Assembly: GCA_902591415.1 (NCBI GenBank)
Contig: CACJAU010000001.1
Location: forward strand, 83,558 to 147,557
Source of the DNA: an uncultured Pelagibacteraceae bacterium
GTDB taxonomy: Bacteria; Pseudomonadota; Alphaproteobacteria; Pelagibacterales; Pelagibacteraceae
Reading direction: 5' to 3'
DNA: 64,000 nt
Made by a program: the position numbers and the translations under genes. Positions 48,120-57,394 of this stretch are shown here, one piece after another (the stretch's first letter is position 1; every line of letters begins with the position of its first letter). Under the pieces are notes generated by a model. That model had not been told where the DNA came from, made no database searches, and saw only the letters and a list, made by a program, of their open reading frames with translations.

Positions 48120-49979
48120 TTATGAAGCTTTCTTTTCCTTCTTTTCATCTACAATGTGATAAACAGGAACTTTCTCCATTGTAAACTTTTTAGTTTTAGG
48201 GTCTCTTCTAGAAACAGTTAAGCAATGCCAATTATCATCATCAAGTTTTAAATGGTCTCCTCTGTAATAGTAGCCTGGCCATCTAGTTTCTTCTCTGAAT
48301 TTAGTATGTTCCGTTACACATTGTGATGTAATAGTTCTGTGTTTTAACTCCCATGCTCTCATTAGTTGGTGGTAATCCTCAGCACCAACATTTTCTAGAT
48401 CTTCTTCTAACCATTTTAATAACTCTAAACCTCTATTTAGCATATTCTCATTGGTCATGTAATTTGTAGCTATTCCTCCAACATACTCATCCATAATTCT
48501 TTGAAGTCTTTGTAGGCCTTGAATAGGAGAAATATAGCTTGGTGATACAGTTCCGCCTGTTATTTCGTTTCTGCCTACAGTGTAATTTTCCAAAGGTTTA
48601 TAGATAACTTCTTTTAAGTCTTTATATTGTTTGTCTCTTACTTTAATTCCATCTGCTTTTTTATCTTCAATATATTTTACAGCAGCTTTTGCAGCTAATC
48701 TCCCTTCTGTGAAAGATCCAGAAGAAAATTTATGTGCACTTCCACCCACAGTATCACCCGCGCCAAATAATCCATCAACAGTTAACATTCTGTTGTAACC
48801 CCAGAAATATTCTGGAGGGGATAAATCTTCTGGTCCGCTTACCCAAGCTCCAGAACATGTAGCATGTGAACCCATTACGTAAGGTTCGGAGGTTGTAAGT
48901 TCTGGATTTGTATATTTTGGATCAATGTTTTGTGAAGCCCATACAACAGCTTGACCTACTGTCATTCCTAAAAAGTTTTCCCAACCTACAGTTTCTAAAT
49001 GAGGATCTTGAAACGCTTCTTTGGTTACCATGTGAATTGGTCCACCACCAGCTTGTACTTCTTGAATAAAAGCATGATTTCTTAAACAAGTAGGTGTTGG
49101 ATGGTGATCGATGTACTCTCCTACTAAAGATTTAGTTTGGTCGTACCATTTTTTTTCGTAATTCTCGCCATTAGCATTTTGTGTGTAAGTTTTTAAATGT
49201 AGGAAGTAAGCTCCTACAGGGCCATAACCATCTTTAAATCTACATAAGACAATTCTGTTTTCCATTTGTGTCATCTTTGCTCCAACAGCTATTGGAAGTG
49301 CGTATGCAGAACCGTTACTCCAAGGAGCGTACCAAGTTCTTCCCATTCCTTCACCAACTGCCCTAGGTTTAAATATGTGTGAAGCTCCACCTGCTGCAAC
49401 AATTACAGCTTTAGCTTTAAACACATGATAGTCTCCTGTTCTCATATTAAAACCAACTGCACCTCCTATTCTATTTTCTTTTTCATCATCCATTAAAAGA
49501 TGAGTGATCATTATTCTGTTATAAATTTTATTAGCAGATTTTTTTGCTGCCTCGGCAACGATAGGTTTGTAGCTTTCACCATGAATCATAATTTGCCATT
49601 TACCTTCTCTTAGATATCTTCCAGTTTTTTCATTCTTCATCATAGGTAAACCCCATTCATCAAACATATGAACTGTAGAGTCTACATGACGAGCCATGTC
49701 ATAGCCTAAATCTTCTCTAACCATTCCCATTAAATCATTTCGTGCGTATCTAACGTGATCTTCAGGTTGATTTTCATCCCACTGCATGCCCATGTAGCAA
49801 TTTATTGCATAAAGACCTTGAGCTACAGCACCGCTTCTATCGATGTTAGCTTTTTCAACACAAACTATTTTTAAATCTCTTCCCCAATGTCGAGCTTCAA
49901 ATGTTGCCCCAGTACCGGCCATGCCACCACCTATAATAAGGATATCGCTCTCTTCAACATGAGTTTTTACATTAGCCAT
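48120..49979 (-). CDS. aprA: Adenylylsulfate reductase alpha subunit
   Basis: DILIIGGGMAGTGATFEARHWGRDLKIVCVEKANIDRSGAVAQGLYAINCYMG, GAGDTVGGSAHKFSSGSFTEGRLAAK. Confidence 0.95.
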   Translation of the reverse strand: MANVKTHVEESDILIIGGGMAGTGATFEARHWGRDLKIVCVEKANIDRSGAVAQGLYAINCYMGMQWDENQPEDHVRYARNDLMGMVREDLGYDMARHVDSTVHMFDEWGLPMMKNEKTGRYLREGKWQIMIHGESYKPIVAEAAKKSANKIYNRIMITHLLMDDEKENRIGGAVGFNMRTGDYHVFKAKAVIVAAGGASHIFKPRAVGEGMGRTWYAPWSNGSAYALPIAVGAKMTQMENRIVLCRFKDGYGPVGAYFLHLKTYTQNANGENYEKKWYDQTKSLVGEYIDHHPTPTCLRNHAFIQEVQAGGGPIHMVTKEAFQDPHLETVGWENFLGMTVGQAVVWASQNIDPKYTNPELTTSEPYVMGSHATCSGAWVSGPEDLSPPEYFWGYNRMLTVDGLFGAGDTVGGSAHKFSSGSFTEGRLAAKAAVKYIEDKKADGIKVRDKQYKDLKEVIYKPLENYTVGRNEITGGTVSPSYISPIQGLQRLQRIMDEYVGGIATNYMTNENMLNRGLELLKWLEEDLENVGAEDYHQLMRAWELKHRTITSQCVTEHTKFREETRWPGYYYRGDHLKLDDDNWHCLTVSRRDPKTKKFTMEKVPVYHIVDEKKEKKAS

Positions 49980-50449
49980 TAATAGTAAACACCTTTCTTA
50001 AATGAATCTTTGCTTACAGTCGGAAGATCACCATCAATATTTAAACCTTTTGGTTCTGTATAAAGTCTTTGAGTAGTTATCTCTCCTTGGTTTGGTTTGT
50101 CTTCTTCTGCTAATTTAGGGATAAATTTACCCCAAGGTTTAGTAGTGATTGGCGAAACGAAGTTTTTTTCAGTTCCATTTCTAAATTTAATTCTCCATGA
50201 AATCGTTCCCTTTTCTTCTTCTCTTCTAACTCTCACGCTATGACCCATTGGTGCAAAATCAGCATAGCCTCGAACATCTATTGCGTGATTTGGACAAGCT
50301 TTCACGCATGAATAACATTCCCAACAAAAGTTAGGTTCAATGTTTTTTGCTCGTCTAATTGTTTCATCAATATGCATAATGTCTGATGGACAAATATCTA
50401 CACAGTGCCCACATCCATCACATCTCGTCATGTATACAAAAGTTGACAT
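49979..50449 (-). CDS. aprB: Adenylylsulfate reductase beta subunit (ferredoxin-like)
   Basis: FVYMTRCDGCGHCVDICPSDIMHIDE...NFCWECYSCVKACPNHAIDVRGYADF. Confidence 0.95.
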   Translation of the reverse strand: MSTFVYMTRCDGCGHCVDICPSDIMHIDETIRRAKNIEPNFCWECYSCVKACPNHAIDVRGYADFAPMGHSVRVRREEEKGTISWRIKFRNGTEKNFVSPITTKPWGKFIPKLAEEDKPNQGEITTQRLYTEPKGLNIDGDLPTVSKDSFKKGVYY

Positions 50450-50489
50450 AAATTATTTTTCTCCCTTTAAGTTTAATAACATAAATTTC

Positions 50490-51284
50490 CTAATAATGCT
50501 TTGGTTCTTCTCTTTTAATTCCTAAACCAAATTGCTCTGGAGCGTCAGCCGGTGGTGGCAAATTGTCTCTAGAACCATCAGCTTCTGCTAAATTTTTTTG
50601 AATCGCTGCACCAGGTTTGTAAAACATATGAGCAAATTTAGACCAGTAGACACCTCCAAATAAAACTAAATTTGAAACAATAAATAAAATTAAAAATAAA
50701 TAACTCAGGCCAACCATTCCTGAATATTGTGTGTAAGACCAAGCTAAACCAAATGTTGCACAAGCTAATAGAGCTAAAACAAATAAATCTGCTTTAATAA
50801 TTCTGTACCATGGATTTGCTTCTGCAGAGACATCGACTCTTAGGAAAAACCAAAACCAATATCCACCTAAACAAGTTAAAATAGCACCTATGTGCCATAA
50901 AGCCGTTAAAGTTGATGGAGTTTCAATGCCAACAGATGAATAAGAAAAAATTAAAATAGCTGAGCTAATCCAAAAGATAATCGTTCCATACATTCCCAAA
51001 ACATGAGCTAATCTTCTTTTACCCCAACCAAGTTCTGAAGTTGTTGCGATATCATGAGCAACTGTTTTTAAAATAACTGCAGTTCTTTTCCCTGTTGTTA
51101 ATTCAACTTGAGCATTTTTTTTTGCTTTTTTTGCATTTTCAAAAAAGTATTTAACGTTTTTCTTATGAAGAATATCAACTAATACACCAATTAAAGTCAA
51201 AGCTGCCATAGCTATAACAAATCCTTGCATCGCGATTGCTGGAACTAATTCTGCTAGGGCTGAAAATGGATTGTTAGTTATCAT
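50490..51284 (-). CDS. aprM: AprM-type membrane protein of the apr operon
   Basis: Multi-TM; GKRRLAHVLGMYGTIIFWISSAILIFSYSS; directly upstream of aprB. Confidence 0.8.
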   Translation of the reverse strand: MITNNPFSALAELVPAIAMQGFVIAMAALTLIGVLVDILHKKNVKYFFENAKKAKKNAQVELTTGKRTAVILKTVAHDIATTSELGWGKRRLAHVLGMYGTIIFWISSAILIFSYSSVGIETPSTLTALWHIGAILTCLGGYWFWFFLRVDVSAEANPWYRIIKADLFVLALLACATFGLAWSYTQYSGMVGLSYLFLILFIVSNLVLFGGVYWSKFAHMFYKPGAAIQKNLAEADGSRDNLPPPADAPEQFGLGIKREEPKHY

Positions 51285-51336
51285 TGAGCTTTTATATATA
51301 GGCGTATTTTAGAGGTCAAGTGAGAATGCTTCTCAA

Positions 51337-51717
51337 TTATTTGAGTTTACCCTCTTTTCTCATCTGTTCTCTAATTTTTGTTGCTGAAATCTGTTGAGTT
51401 TTCTCGTCTAAAACAATTTCTTCTATTTTATAACCTACGCCTCTTCCATAACAGATATTAGTTATATTAGGGACTAAAGTTACCTGGATTCTGTTTTTGT
51501 ATTCTTTAAGAGCTTCAAAAATATTTTGTTTTACGGTTTCAAAATCAAACGGATTGTCATCAACACCTTTAACATCTCTCACCATAATATTTACCTGCCC
51601 TGTTTTTTTGAGTGTTTCTTCAAATAATTTTTGGTGACCAGCGTGCCAAGGTTGCCAACGACCGAGCATTTGCGCAGTGGGATGTTTATTATCCCACTGA
51701 TGATTATCATTTTTCAT
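51337..51717 (-). CDS. Small HxGH-type nucleotidyltransferase (candidate ATP-sulfurylase-like partner of Apr)
   Basis: GRWQPWHAGHQKLFEE, CYGRGVGYKIEEI, ISATKIREQMRKEGK; upstream of aprM. Confidence 0.78.
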   Translation of the reverse strand: MKNDNHQWDNKHPTAQMLGRWQPWHAGHQKLFEETLKKTGQVNIMVRDVKGVDDNPFDFETVKQNIFEALKEYKNRIQVTLVPNITNICYGRGVGYKIEEIVLDEKTQQISATKIREQMRKEGKLK

Positions 51718-51722
51718 TAAAC

Positions 51723-52388
51723 TTAAGCTGCAGCTTGAAGATTATGCTTAACGGACATTCCGCTTAGAAAATTCCAAAGGTATTTTGCAGTCGATAATGC
51801 GGCTTTTTCTGCTTTTTTTTGTTCTTCTTTGGACAAACCATCTAGTAATTTTTCACATTCTGCTCTGTGGTGCACATCAGCTGATTTATGTGCTTCAAAA
51901 AATTCTAGACCTTTTTTTGAGCTACAACCATAATGATTTTTAAGACCTTGTATTTTTGTTTCAGCAATTTCAGGAATTTGTCTTTCATAAGTATATAAAG
52001 ATGCTAATCCTTCAGCATATGAAGCTCTTCCTTGTTTAAAAAAATTATCAATTAGATCTTTCGTAAAAGACTCTTGTTTTGCATTTTCAATTTTCTCAGA
52101 GTCCGCTCCCATCTCTATAGCAAAGTTCTTCCATAATTTCGGGTGGTCTGCATCTTTATTCTCCTCATCTTGAAGATTTTCTAAAAGTATTTTTCTTTTC
52201 TCAATATCTTCACACATTGAGTGGGTTGCGCTTATATATCTTGGAAAAGCCTTAACGTGTTGGTAATATTGCTCAGCATAATCTTTGATAATTTCTCTTG
52301 TAAGTTTTCCCTCGTTCCATGATCTGTAAAACGGATGATTTAACAAATGGTATTGATCTAGTTTTTCGTTTAATTCTTTTGAAAACAT
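51723..52388 (-). CDS. CADD/PqqC/TenA-like diiron (heme-oxygenase-fold) protein
   Basis: EQYYQHVKAFPRYISATHS, NLQDEENKDADHPKLW, YERQIPEIAETKI, FFEAHKSADVHHRAE. Confidence 0.8.
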   Translation of the reverse strand: MFSKELNEKLDQYHLLNHPFYRSWNEGKLTREIIKDYAEQYYQHVKAFPRYISATHSMCEDIEKRKILLENLQDEENKDADHPKLWKNFAIEMGADSEKIENAKQESFTKDLIDNFFKQGRASYAEGLASLYTYERQIPEIAETKIQGLKNHYGCSSKKGLEFFEAHKSADVHHRAECEKLLDGLSKEEQKKAEKAALSTAKYLWNFLSGMSVKHNLQAAA

Positions 52389-52485
52389 TTTGACTCCTCT
52401 GTTAGCTAAAGCGTATTAAAAAAAACCATTATGTTAAACAAAAAAATTATCCACACTTTGAGGTTGTGCTTATTAAATGTTCACG

Positions 52486-52507
52486 TTTTGATTCACTTTT
52501 GATTCAC
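52486..52507. repeat. Two tandem copies of TTTTGATTCAC
   Basis: Read directly; each copy contains a GANTC site. Confidence 0.8.
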
Positions 52508-52528
52508 TTTAAGACTCAAAATACAACC

Positions 52529-53749
52529 TTAGATAGACTTATCAACACGTACTATTCTTGTTTCATCTATAGGGAAATGTATTGCAGCAGCAAAAATAGA
52601 TAGAGCTATTGCCATATACCATGCGTAATCATATGAGCCATATACATCATAGAAGTATCCTCCAAGAAAAGCTCCAGCGAAAGCACCGAACTGATGGGAT
52701 AAAAATACTATTCCAAATAAGGAACTCAAATATTTTGTTCCGAAAATTTGTGCAACTATTCCATTAGTTGGGGGAACAGTTGAAAGCCATAAAAGTCCAA
52801 ATGTTATTCCAAAAATTATTGAATTAAATAAAGAAGGTGGAGAAAAAATAAAAATACAAATGCTTATTGCTCTTAACGTATAAAGAATACTAAGTAGATT
52901 TTTCTTTTTGTACTTTGTACCTAAGTAACCCATTCCAAGAGTTCCGAAAATATTAAAAAAACCAATTAAAGCTAAAATTACCGTAGCTGACCATCCTCCC
53001 ATTCCTCTTTCTTGCATATAGCCAGGTATATGGGTTCCGACTAATGTAATTTGGAAACCGCAAACAAAAAAACCTAAAACTAATAAAATATAGCCTTTAT
53101 GAGAAAAAGCTTCTTTTATTGCTAAAGTGAAAGTTTGGTCTCTATCAACTTGAGAAGAATTTAAAATAGACTTTGATGGTAATAAAAAAAGAGAAGCTAA
53201 AAGTCCAAGAGCTATAAAATACATAAAATATTTTAATGTTTGTTCCCATCCAACTAAACCAAGACTGTATTTTGTAAAAAGTGGAGATAAAAAATAACCA
53301 ACTGAAGCAGCTGCTGTAACGACTCCAGTTGCAATTGTTCTTGTCTCATTAGGAAAATGCTTTCCAACTTCAGAAACAGGAACACCTATTGCAGTAGCAC
53401 CAAGAGCAATTCCCACGAGAACTCCTAAACTAATTTGAAAATAAATACCTGTGTTGGGCCCTGCATATAACATGTAAATACCTAATCCAAAAATTATAAA
53501 TCCTATAAAAACAGCTTTGTTACCTCCAAGTCTATCTGCTATCAAACCAAAAATTGGTGCAAACATTCCCCAAAAAAGCATTTGTATTCCAATTGCTAAA
53601 CCAAATTCTGTCCTAGTACAGCCAAGACCTTCTTCAAAAGCTGAAAAAAATAAACCAAAAGTTTGTCTCAAGCCCATTGAAATTAAAATAATGCTACATG
53701 CTGAGATTAAAACTATTAGGGCTAGTCTATTGGGAATAAAATTAAACAT
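52529..53749 (-). CDS. MFS transporter
   Basis: Twelve-TM-like; MLFWGMFAPIFGLIADRLGGNKAVFIGF. Confidence 0.9.
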   Translation of the reverse strand: MFNFIPNRLALIVLISACSIILISMGLRQTFGLFFSAFEEGLGCTRTEFGLAIGIQMLFWGMFAPIFGLIADRLGGNKAVFIGFIIFGLGIYMLYAGPNTGIYFQISLGVLVGIALGATAIGVPVSEVGKHFPNETRTIATGVVTAAASVGYFLSPLFTKYSLGLVGWEQTLKYFMYFIALGLLASLFLLPSKSILNSSQVDRDQTFTLAIKEAFSHKGYILLVLGFFVCGFQITLVGTHIPGYMQERGMGGWSATVILALIGFFNIFGTLGMGYLGTKYKKKNLLSILYTLRAISICIFIFSPPSLFNSIIFGITFGLLWLSTVPPTNGIVAQIFGTKYLSSLFGIVFLSHQFGAFAGAFLGGYFYDVYGSYDYAWYMAIALSIFAAAIHFPIDETRIVRVDKSI

Positions 53750-54945
53750 TATTTAATGTATCTTAAAGAATTTTTTAAATCATTAATTAAATCTTTAGGA
53801 TCTTCAAGGCCAATATGTAATCTGACTATGTGTTCGTCTTTTTTAAATTTATAATACTTTCTCCCTTGAAGATATTCATCTTTTTGACTTGAGCGAAGTT
53901 CTTGTAAAATTGCAAGACTTTCAAATCCTCCCCAACTGTAGCCAATTCCAAAAAGTTCAAGAGAATTCACAAACTTTATAACAGATGATTTTTTTTTACT
54001 TTTAATTACTATTGATAATAAACCAGTGGCACCAGAGTAATATTTTTTCCATAATTTATAATTTTTACTTGATAGTTTATAAGGATATAAAATTTCCTTT
54101 ATCTTTTTTTGTTTCTTCAAAAAGTTAATTACTTGTTTGGTATTTTCAAAATGTTGATTTAATCTTGTATCTAATGTTCTCAAACCTCTAATAATTAAAT
54201 ACGCTTCATCAGCAGACATTCTATACCCAGAAAGTTTGTAAAAGAACATTACTTTTTTGAAAACTTTTTTATTCACTGCAAGCGATCCACCCATTGCATC
54301 TGAATGGCCGGAAAAGTATTTTGTTGCAGAAGAGAAAGACATATCAAACCCAAGTTTCAATGGTTTTAGATATAAAGGAGTGCCCCATGTATTATCGAGG
54401 AAAGTAAATATTTTTTTTCTTTTAGCTAAATTTACAATTTTAGATAAATCCTGAAATTCAAAGGTATTACTTCCTGGATTTTCAACTAATATCATTTTTG
54501 TTTTTTTTGTTACTTTATTTTTTAAATCTTCAAACGAGTCTGGATTATAAAACCTTGATGTTACATTAAATTCTTTAAGTAATTTTTCAGAAATTTCTTT
54601 AGTTGGACCGTAAACATTATCTGAAACCAAAAGCTCGTCACCTGGTCTGCATAAGCTCATAATTGCCAATGCTACGCCACCGAAACCAGTTCCTGTCAAA
54701 AATACATGAAATGCTTGTTCTAATTCTTTTAGTATATTTTCTAACTCGATAGTAGTTGAGCTTCCATAACGACCATAACTGTAGTGACTAATTTTTTGAT
54801 GTAGCTTTATTTTTTTTTCATGCTGATGTAGTTCCTGCATAGTGTTAAAAAGGATAGTAGAGGCTCTTATTACTGCTGGATTAGCAGATCTATTAGAGTT
54901 GTCTTTTGTTGGATGTTTTAGGAATGTCTTTATAGACTTTTTCAT
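53749..54945 (-). CDS. Cystathionine beta-lyase / gamma-synthase family PLP enzyme
   Basis: YSYGRYGSSTTIELENILKELEQA, DNTWGTPLYLKPLKLGFDMSFSSATKYFSGHSDAMGG, VRLHIGLEDPKDLI. Confidence 0.9.
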   Translation of the reverse strand: MKKSIKTFLKHPTKDNSNRSANPAVIRASTILFNTMQELHQHEKKIKLHQKISHYSYGRYGSSTTIELENILKELEQAFHVFLTGTGFGGVALAIMSLCRPGDELLVSDNVYGPTKEISEKLLKEFNVTSRFYNPDSFEDLKNKVTKKTKMILVENPGSNTFEFQDLSKIVNLAKRKKIFTFLDNTWGTPLYLKPLKLGFDMSFSSATKYFSGHSDAMGGSLAVNKKVFKKVMFFYKLSGYRMSADEAYLIIRGLRTLDTRLNQHFENTKQVINFLKKQKKIKEILYPYKLSSKNYKLWKKYYSGATGLLSIVIKSKKKSSVIKFVNSLELFGIGYSWGGFESLAILQELRSSQKDEYLQGRKYYKFKKDEHIVRLHIGLEDPKDLINDLKNSLRYIK

Positions 54946-55010
54946 ATTATAATTATAATTGATATTTATATATTAATTGTCTAATTAAGATAGATAAAGG
55001 AGGCAGAAAT

Positions 55011-55094
55011 ATGGGTTATCCAAAAAAGCACCGTGGTAGAAGAAAAATTGGCTCTAAAAAAAGAAGAGCAAGAAAAAGAAATAAGAAGAAATAA
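55011..55094 (+). CDS. 27-aa highly basic peptide (ribosomal-protein-like)
   Basis: Strong Shine-Dalgarno AAAGGAGG then MGYPKKHRGRRKIGSKKRRARKRNKKK*; missing from the track because of size. Confidence 0.8.
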   Translation: MGYPKKHRGRRKIGSKKRRARKRNKKK

Positions 55095-55108
55095 TCAATC
55101 AAATAATT

Positions 55109-55810
55109 ATGAATGAGATAACTCAAATAAGAAAATTGAGTTTATGGATTTTTTTTATTCCATTAATTGCCATAAACCTTTGTCTTTTTATCTCTCAAAA
55201 TCCTGAGTTTTTAGAAAATACTTTTTTAAAAGTTGATCAAATTGGTAGGTCAGGTTTTTCAATTCCTTATTTAGACGGAAGCTTATCAATAAGTAGAGCT
55301 TCAAGAACATTTCCTCAGTATCTTATTTTCAAACCTGCAATGATTATTACAGCAATAATTCTTTATCATTATTGGATAAATAATAATAATTTAGTAAATA
55401 GTTTTAAATCCACAAATATAAATTATAAATTTAAAACTTTTGGTATTCTGTCAGCAATTTGTTTAGTAATTCATTCTATTTTTTTAGGAATTAAATTTGA
55501 TATACAGATTTATAAATTGATGAGAAGATTAGTGCTTCTTTTATTCATTATATTTGAGATTGTAGCTCAAGGAATTCTTGTTTATCATTTTTTTAAACTT
55601 AAAAATGAACTTTTAAACTTTTTAAATAAAAGAATTTTAATTTTTAAATTAATTTTAGTTTCAATTCTCGCAACTGTAGCTATTTTAAGTTTACCTATCC
55701 TTATTAATAAGGGAAATACACACTTCAAACATGCCTTGGAGTGGAATTATTTTGTTGGAGTTTTATTATTTTATTTCTTTTCAAGGTTGCTTTGGAAAAG
55801 AACCACATAA
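55109..55810 (+). CDS. Multi-TM hypothetical membrane protein
   Basis: 233 aa with about 5-6 hydrophobic segments; no family recognised. Confidence 0.65.
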   Translation: MNEITQIRKLSLWIFFIPLIAINLCLFISQNPEFLENTFLKVDQIGRSGFSIPYLDGSLSISRASRTFPQYLIFKPAMIITAIILYHYWINNNNLVNSFKSTNINYKFKTFGILSAICLVIHSIFLGIKFDIQIYKLMRRLVLLLFIIFEIVAQGILVYHFFKLKNELLNFLNKRILIFKLILVSILATVAILSLPILINKGNTHFKHALEWNYFVGVLLFYFFSRLLWKRTT

Positions 55811-55978
55811 ATTTCCAGGCTTTCGCCCAGAAATTTAGTAGTTTTGGCTCGTCGTTTTAGGCGCTACCGCCAAGCCATCCCGATGAACTATTCTAGCGCT
55901 ACTAGGTTCATCTTTCTGCCCTTTAAGCTTGAACCTCTCGGTTTTTCCTTAAATGGCCAGTTAAGAGTTGCCTCTTAA
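55809..55978 (-). ncRNA. Unassigned structured RNA candidate
   Basis: Minus strand: TTAAGAG-GCAA-CTCTTAA, AACC-GAGA-GGTT inside GCCATTTAAG/CTTAAAGGGC, GATGAAC...GTTCATC, and AAATTTCTGGGC-GAAA-GCCTGGAAATTT. Three GNRA loops on the minus strand only; in a convergent intergenic region with elevated GC. Confidence 0.7.
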
Positions 55979-56035
55979 TTAGGAGCATTAAAACACAATT
56001 ACATAATTTTGTTATCACTTTAAACGAGCAAAAAT

Positions 56036-57175
56036 TTATGCTGTTAACTTCGTGGATAAATATTTATTAATAGTCTTATGTATCCAACCACCACCGAGAA
56101 CTTTATCCCCAATATTGTCTTTTGAATAAAATACACATGCTTGCCCTGGAGAAATTCCCGTTTCTTTATCTAAAATTTCAACATCAGCAGAATTTTCATT
56201 AATATTAATTTTAGCTTTTAATAGTCTGCCTGTAGATCTAACTTTTATATTTATTATTTCATTAAATTCTTTTTTAAATCCAAGAATATTTAAGTCTCTT
56301 AGTTTAATCTTTTTAACTTCTAGACATTCTTTACTTCCAACAATTACAGTATTTTTATCAGCATCTATATTAATTACATACAATGGATCTTTGTTCGCAA
56401 TCTTAATTCCTTTCCTTTGACCAATAGTATAGTTTATGATTCCATCATGTTCACCTAATTGATTGCCTTTAAGATCAAGAATTTTTCCAGGTTTAAAAGA
56501 TTCTGGTCTAAATTTTTTTATTACTGAAGCATAATCTCCATTAGGAACAAAACAGATATCTTGACTGTCAGGTTTTGTTGCAACGTTGAGCTTTAATTTT
56601 TCAGCAATAGCTCTTGTCTCTGACTTATTAATTTCTCCCAAAGGAAATCTGAGGTAATTTAATTGTTCTTGCGTAGTACTAAATAAAAAATAACTTTGAT
56701 CTCTATTCTGATCTTTAGCTCTATACATATTAGCATGTCCATTAACTTGAAGTCTTGAAACGTAATGACCAGTTATAAGTGCATCAGCTTTTAATTCTTT
56801 TGCGTATTTAAATAGATCTCTAAATTTAACTGTTTGATTACATTGAACACATGGAATCGGAGTTTCTCCCGCAGCATAGCTATCTATAAACGAGTCTATG
56901 ACTTCTGATTTGAACTTTTTTTGATAAAATAAAATTTTATGATCAATATTTATATTTTCAGAAACTCTTTTGGCATCAAGTATATCTTGTCCCGCGCAAC
57001 ATTGCCTTCCCACCTGAGATTTTTTCGCGTCATTATACAATTTTAATGTAACGCCAGTAACATCATAACCTTCTTGTTTCATAAGAGCGGCTACAACTGA
57101 AGAATCTACTCCACCTGACATAGCAACAACGACTTTTGTCTCTTTTTTTGGTTTATTAATTCCTAGTGAATTCAT
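56036..57175 (-). CDS. mnmA: tRNA-specific 2-thiouridylase
   Basis: [62 protein letters not shown]. Confidence 0.96.
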   Translation of the reverse strand: MNSLGINKPKKETKVVVAMSGGVDSSVVAALMKQEGYDVTGVTLKLYNDAKKSQVGRQCCAGQDILDAKRVSENINIDHKILFYQKKFKSEVIDSFIDSYAAGETPIPCVQCNQTVKFRDLFKYAKELKADALITGHYVSRLQVNGHANMYRAKDQNRDQSYFLFSTTQEQLNYLRFPLGEINKSETRAIAEKLKLNVATKPDSQDICFVPNGDYASVIKKFRPESFKPGKILDLKGNQLGEHDGIINYTIGQRKGIKIANKDPLYVINIDADKNTVIVGSKECLEVKKIKLRDLNILGFKKEFNEIINIKVRSTGRLLKAKININENSADVEILDKETGISPGQACVFYSKDNIGDKVLGGGWIHKTINKYLSTKLTA

Positions 57176-57214
57176 TATTTAAGTGTATAATCGAAAAAAT
57201 AGATATTTTCCATA

Positions 57215-57394
57215 ATGCTTATTGATTTTGAACCAGGAGATTATGTTATAAATCCTGCTAATAAAGACTGGGGTGTGGGACAGGTCCAATCTATAATTAA
57301 CAATAAAGTTACAGTAAATTTTGAAAATTGCGGTAAAAAAGTGATTAATGTGGAAAATTTAAACCTAGAAAAAATAAACAATAATGAAAATTGA
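57215..57394 (+). CDS. DUF3553-like small protein
   Basis: Translated by hand: MLIDFEPGDYVINPANKDWGVGQVQSIINNKVTVNFENCGKKVINVENLNLEKINNNEN* (59 aa); overlaps the cysQ start. Confidence 0.8.
   Translation: MLIDFEPGDYVINPANKDWGVGQVQSIINNKVTVNFENCGKKVINVENLNLEKINNNEN

Noticed and set aside
52389-52528. Replication origin
   Set aside because: Only one perfect DnaA box; roughly one such 9-mer is expected by chance in a window of this size and composition. Kept only as a low-interest finding.
55809-56035. tmRNA, RNase P RNA, 6S RNA, SRP RNA or 5S rRNA
   Set aside because: No tag ORF, no GAGGAAAGTCC-type core, no single long rod, no GGAAGGAAGCAG loop and no 5S-like sequence; left as unassigned.
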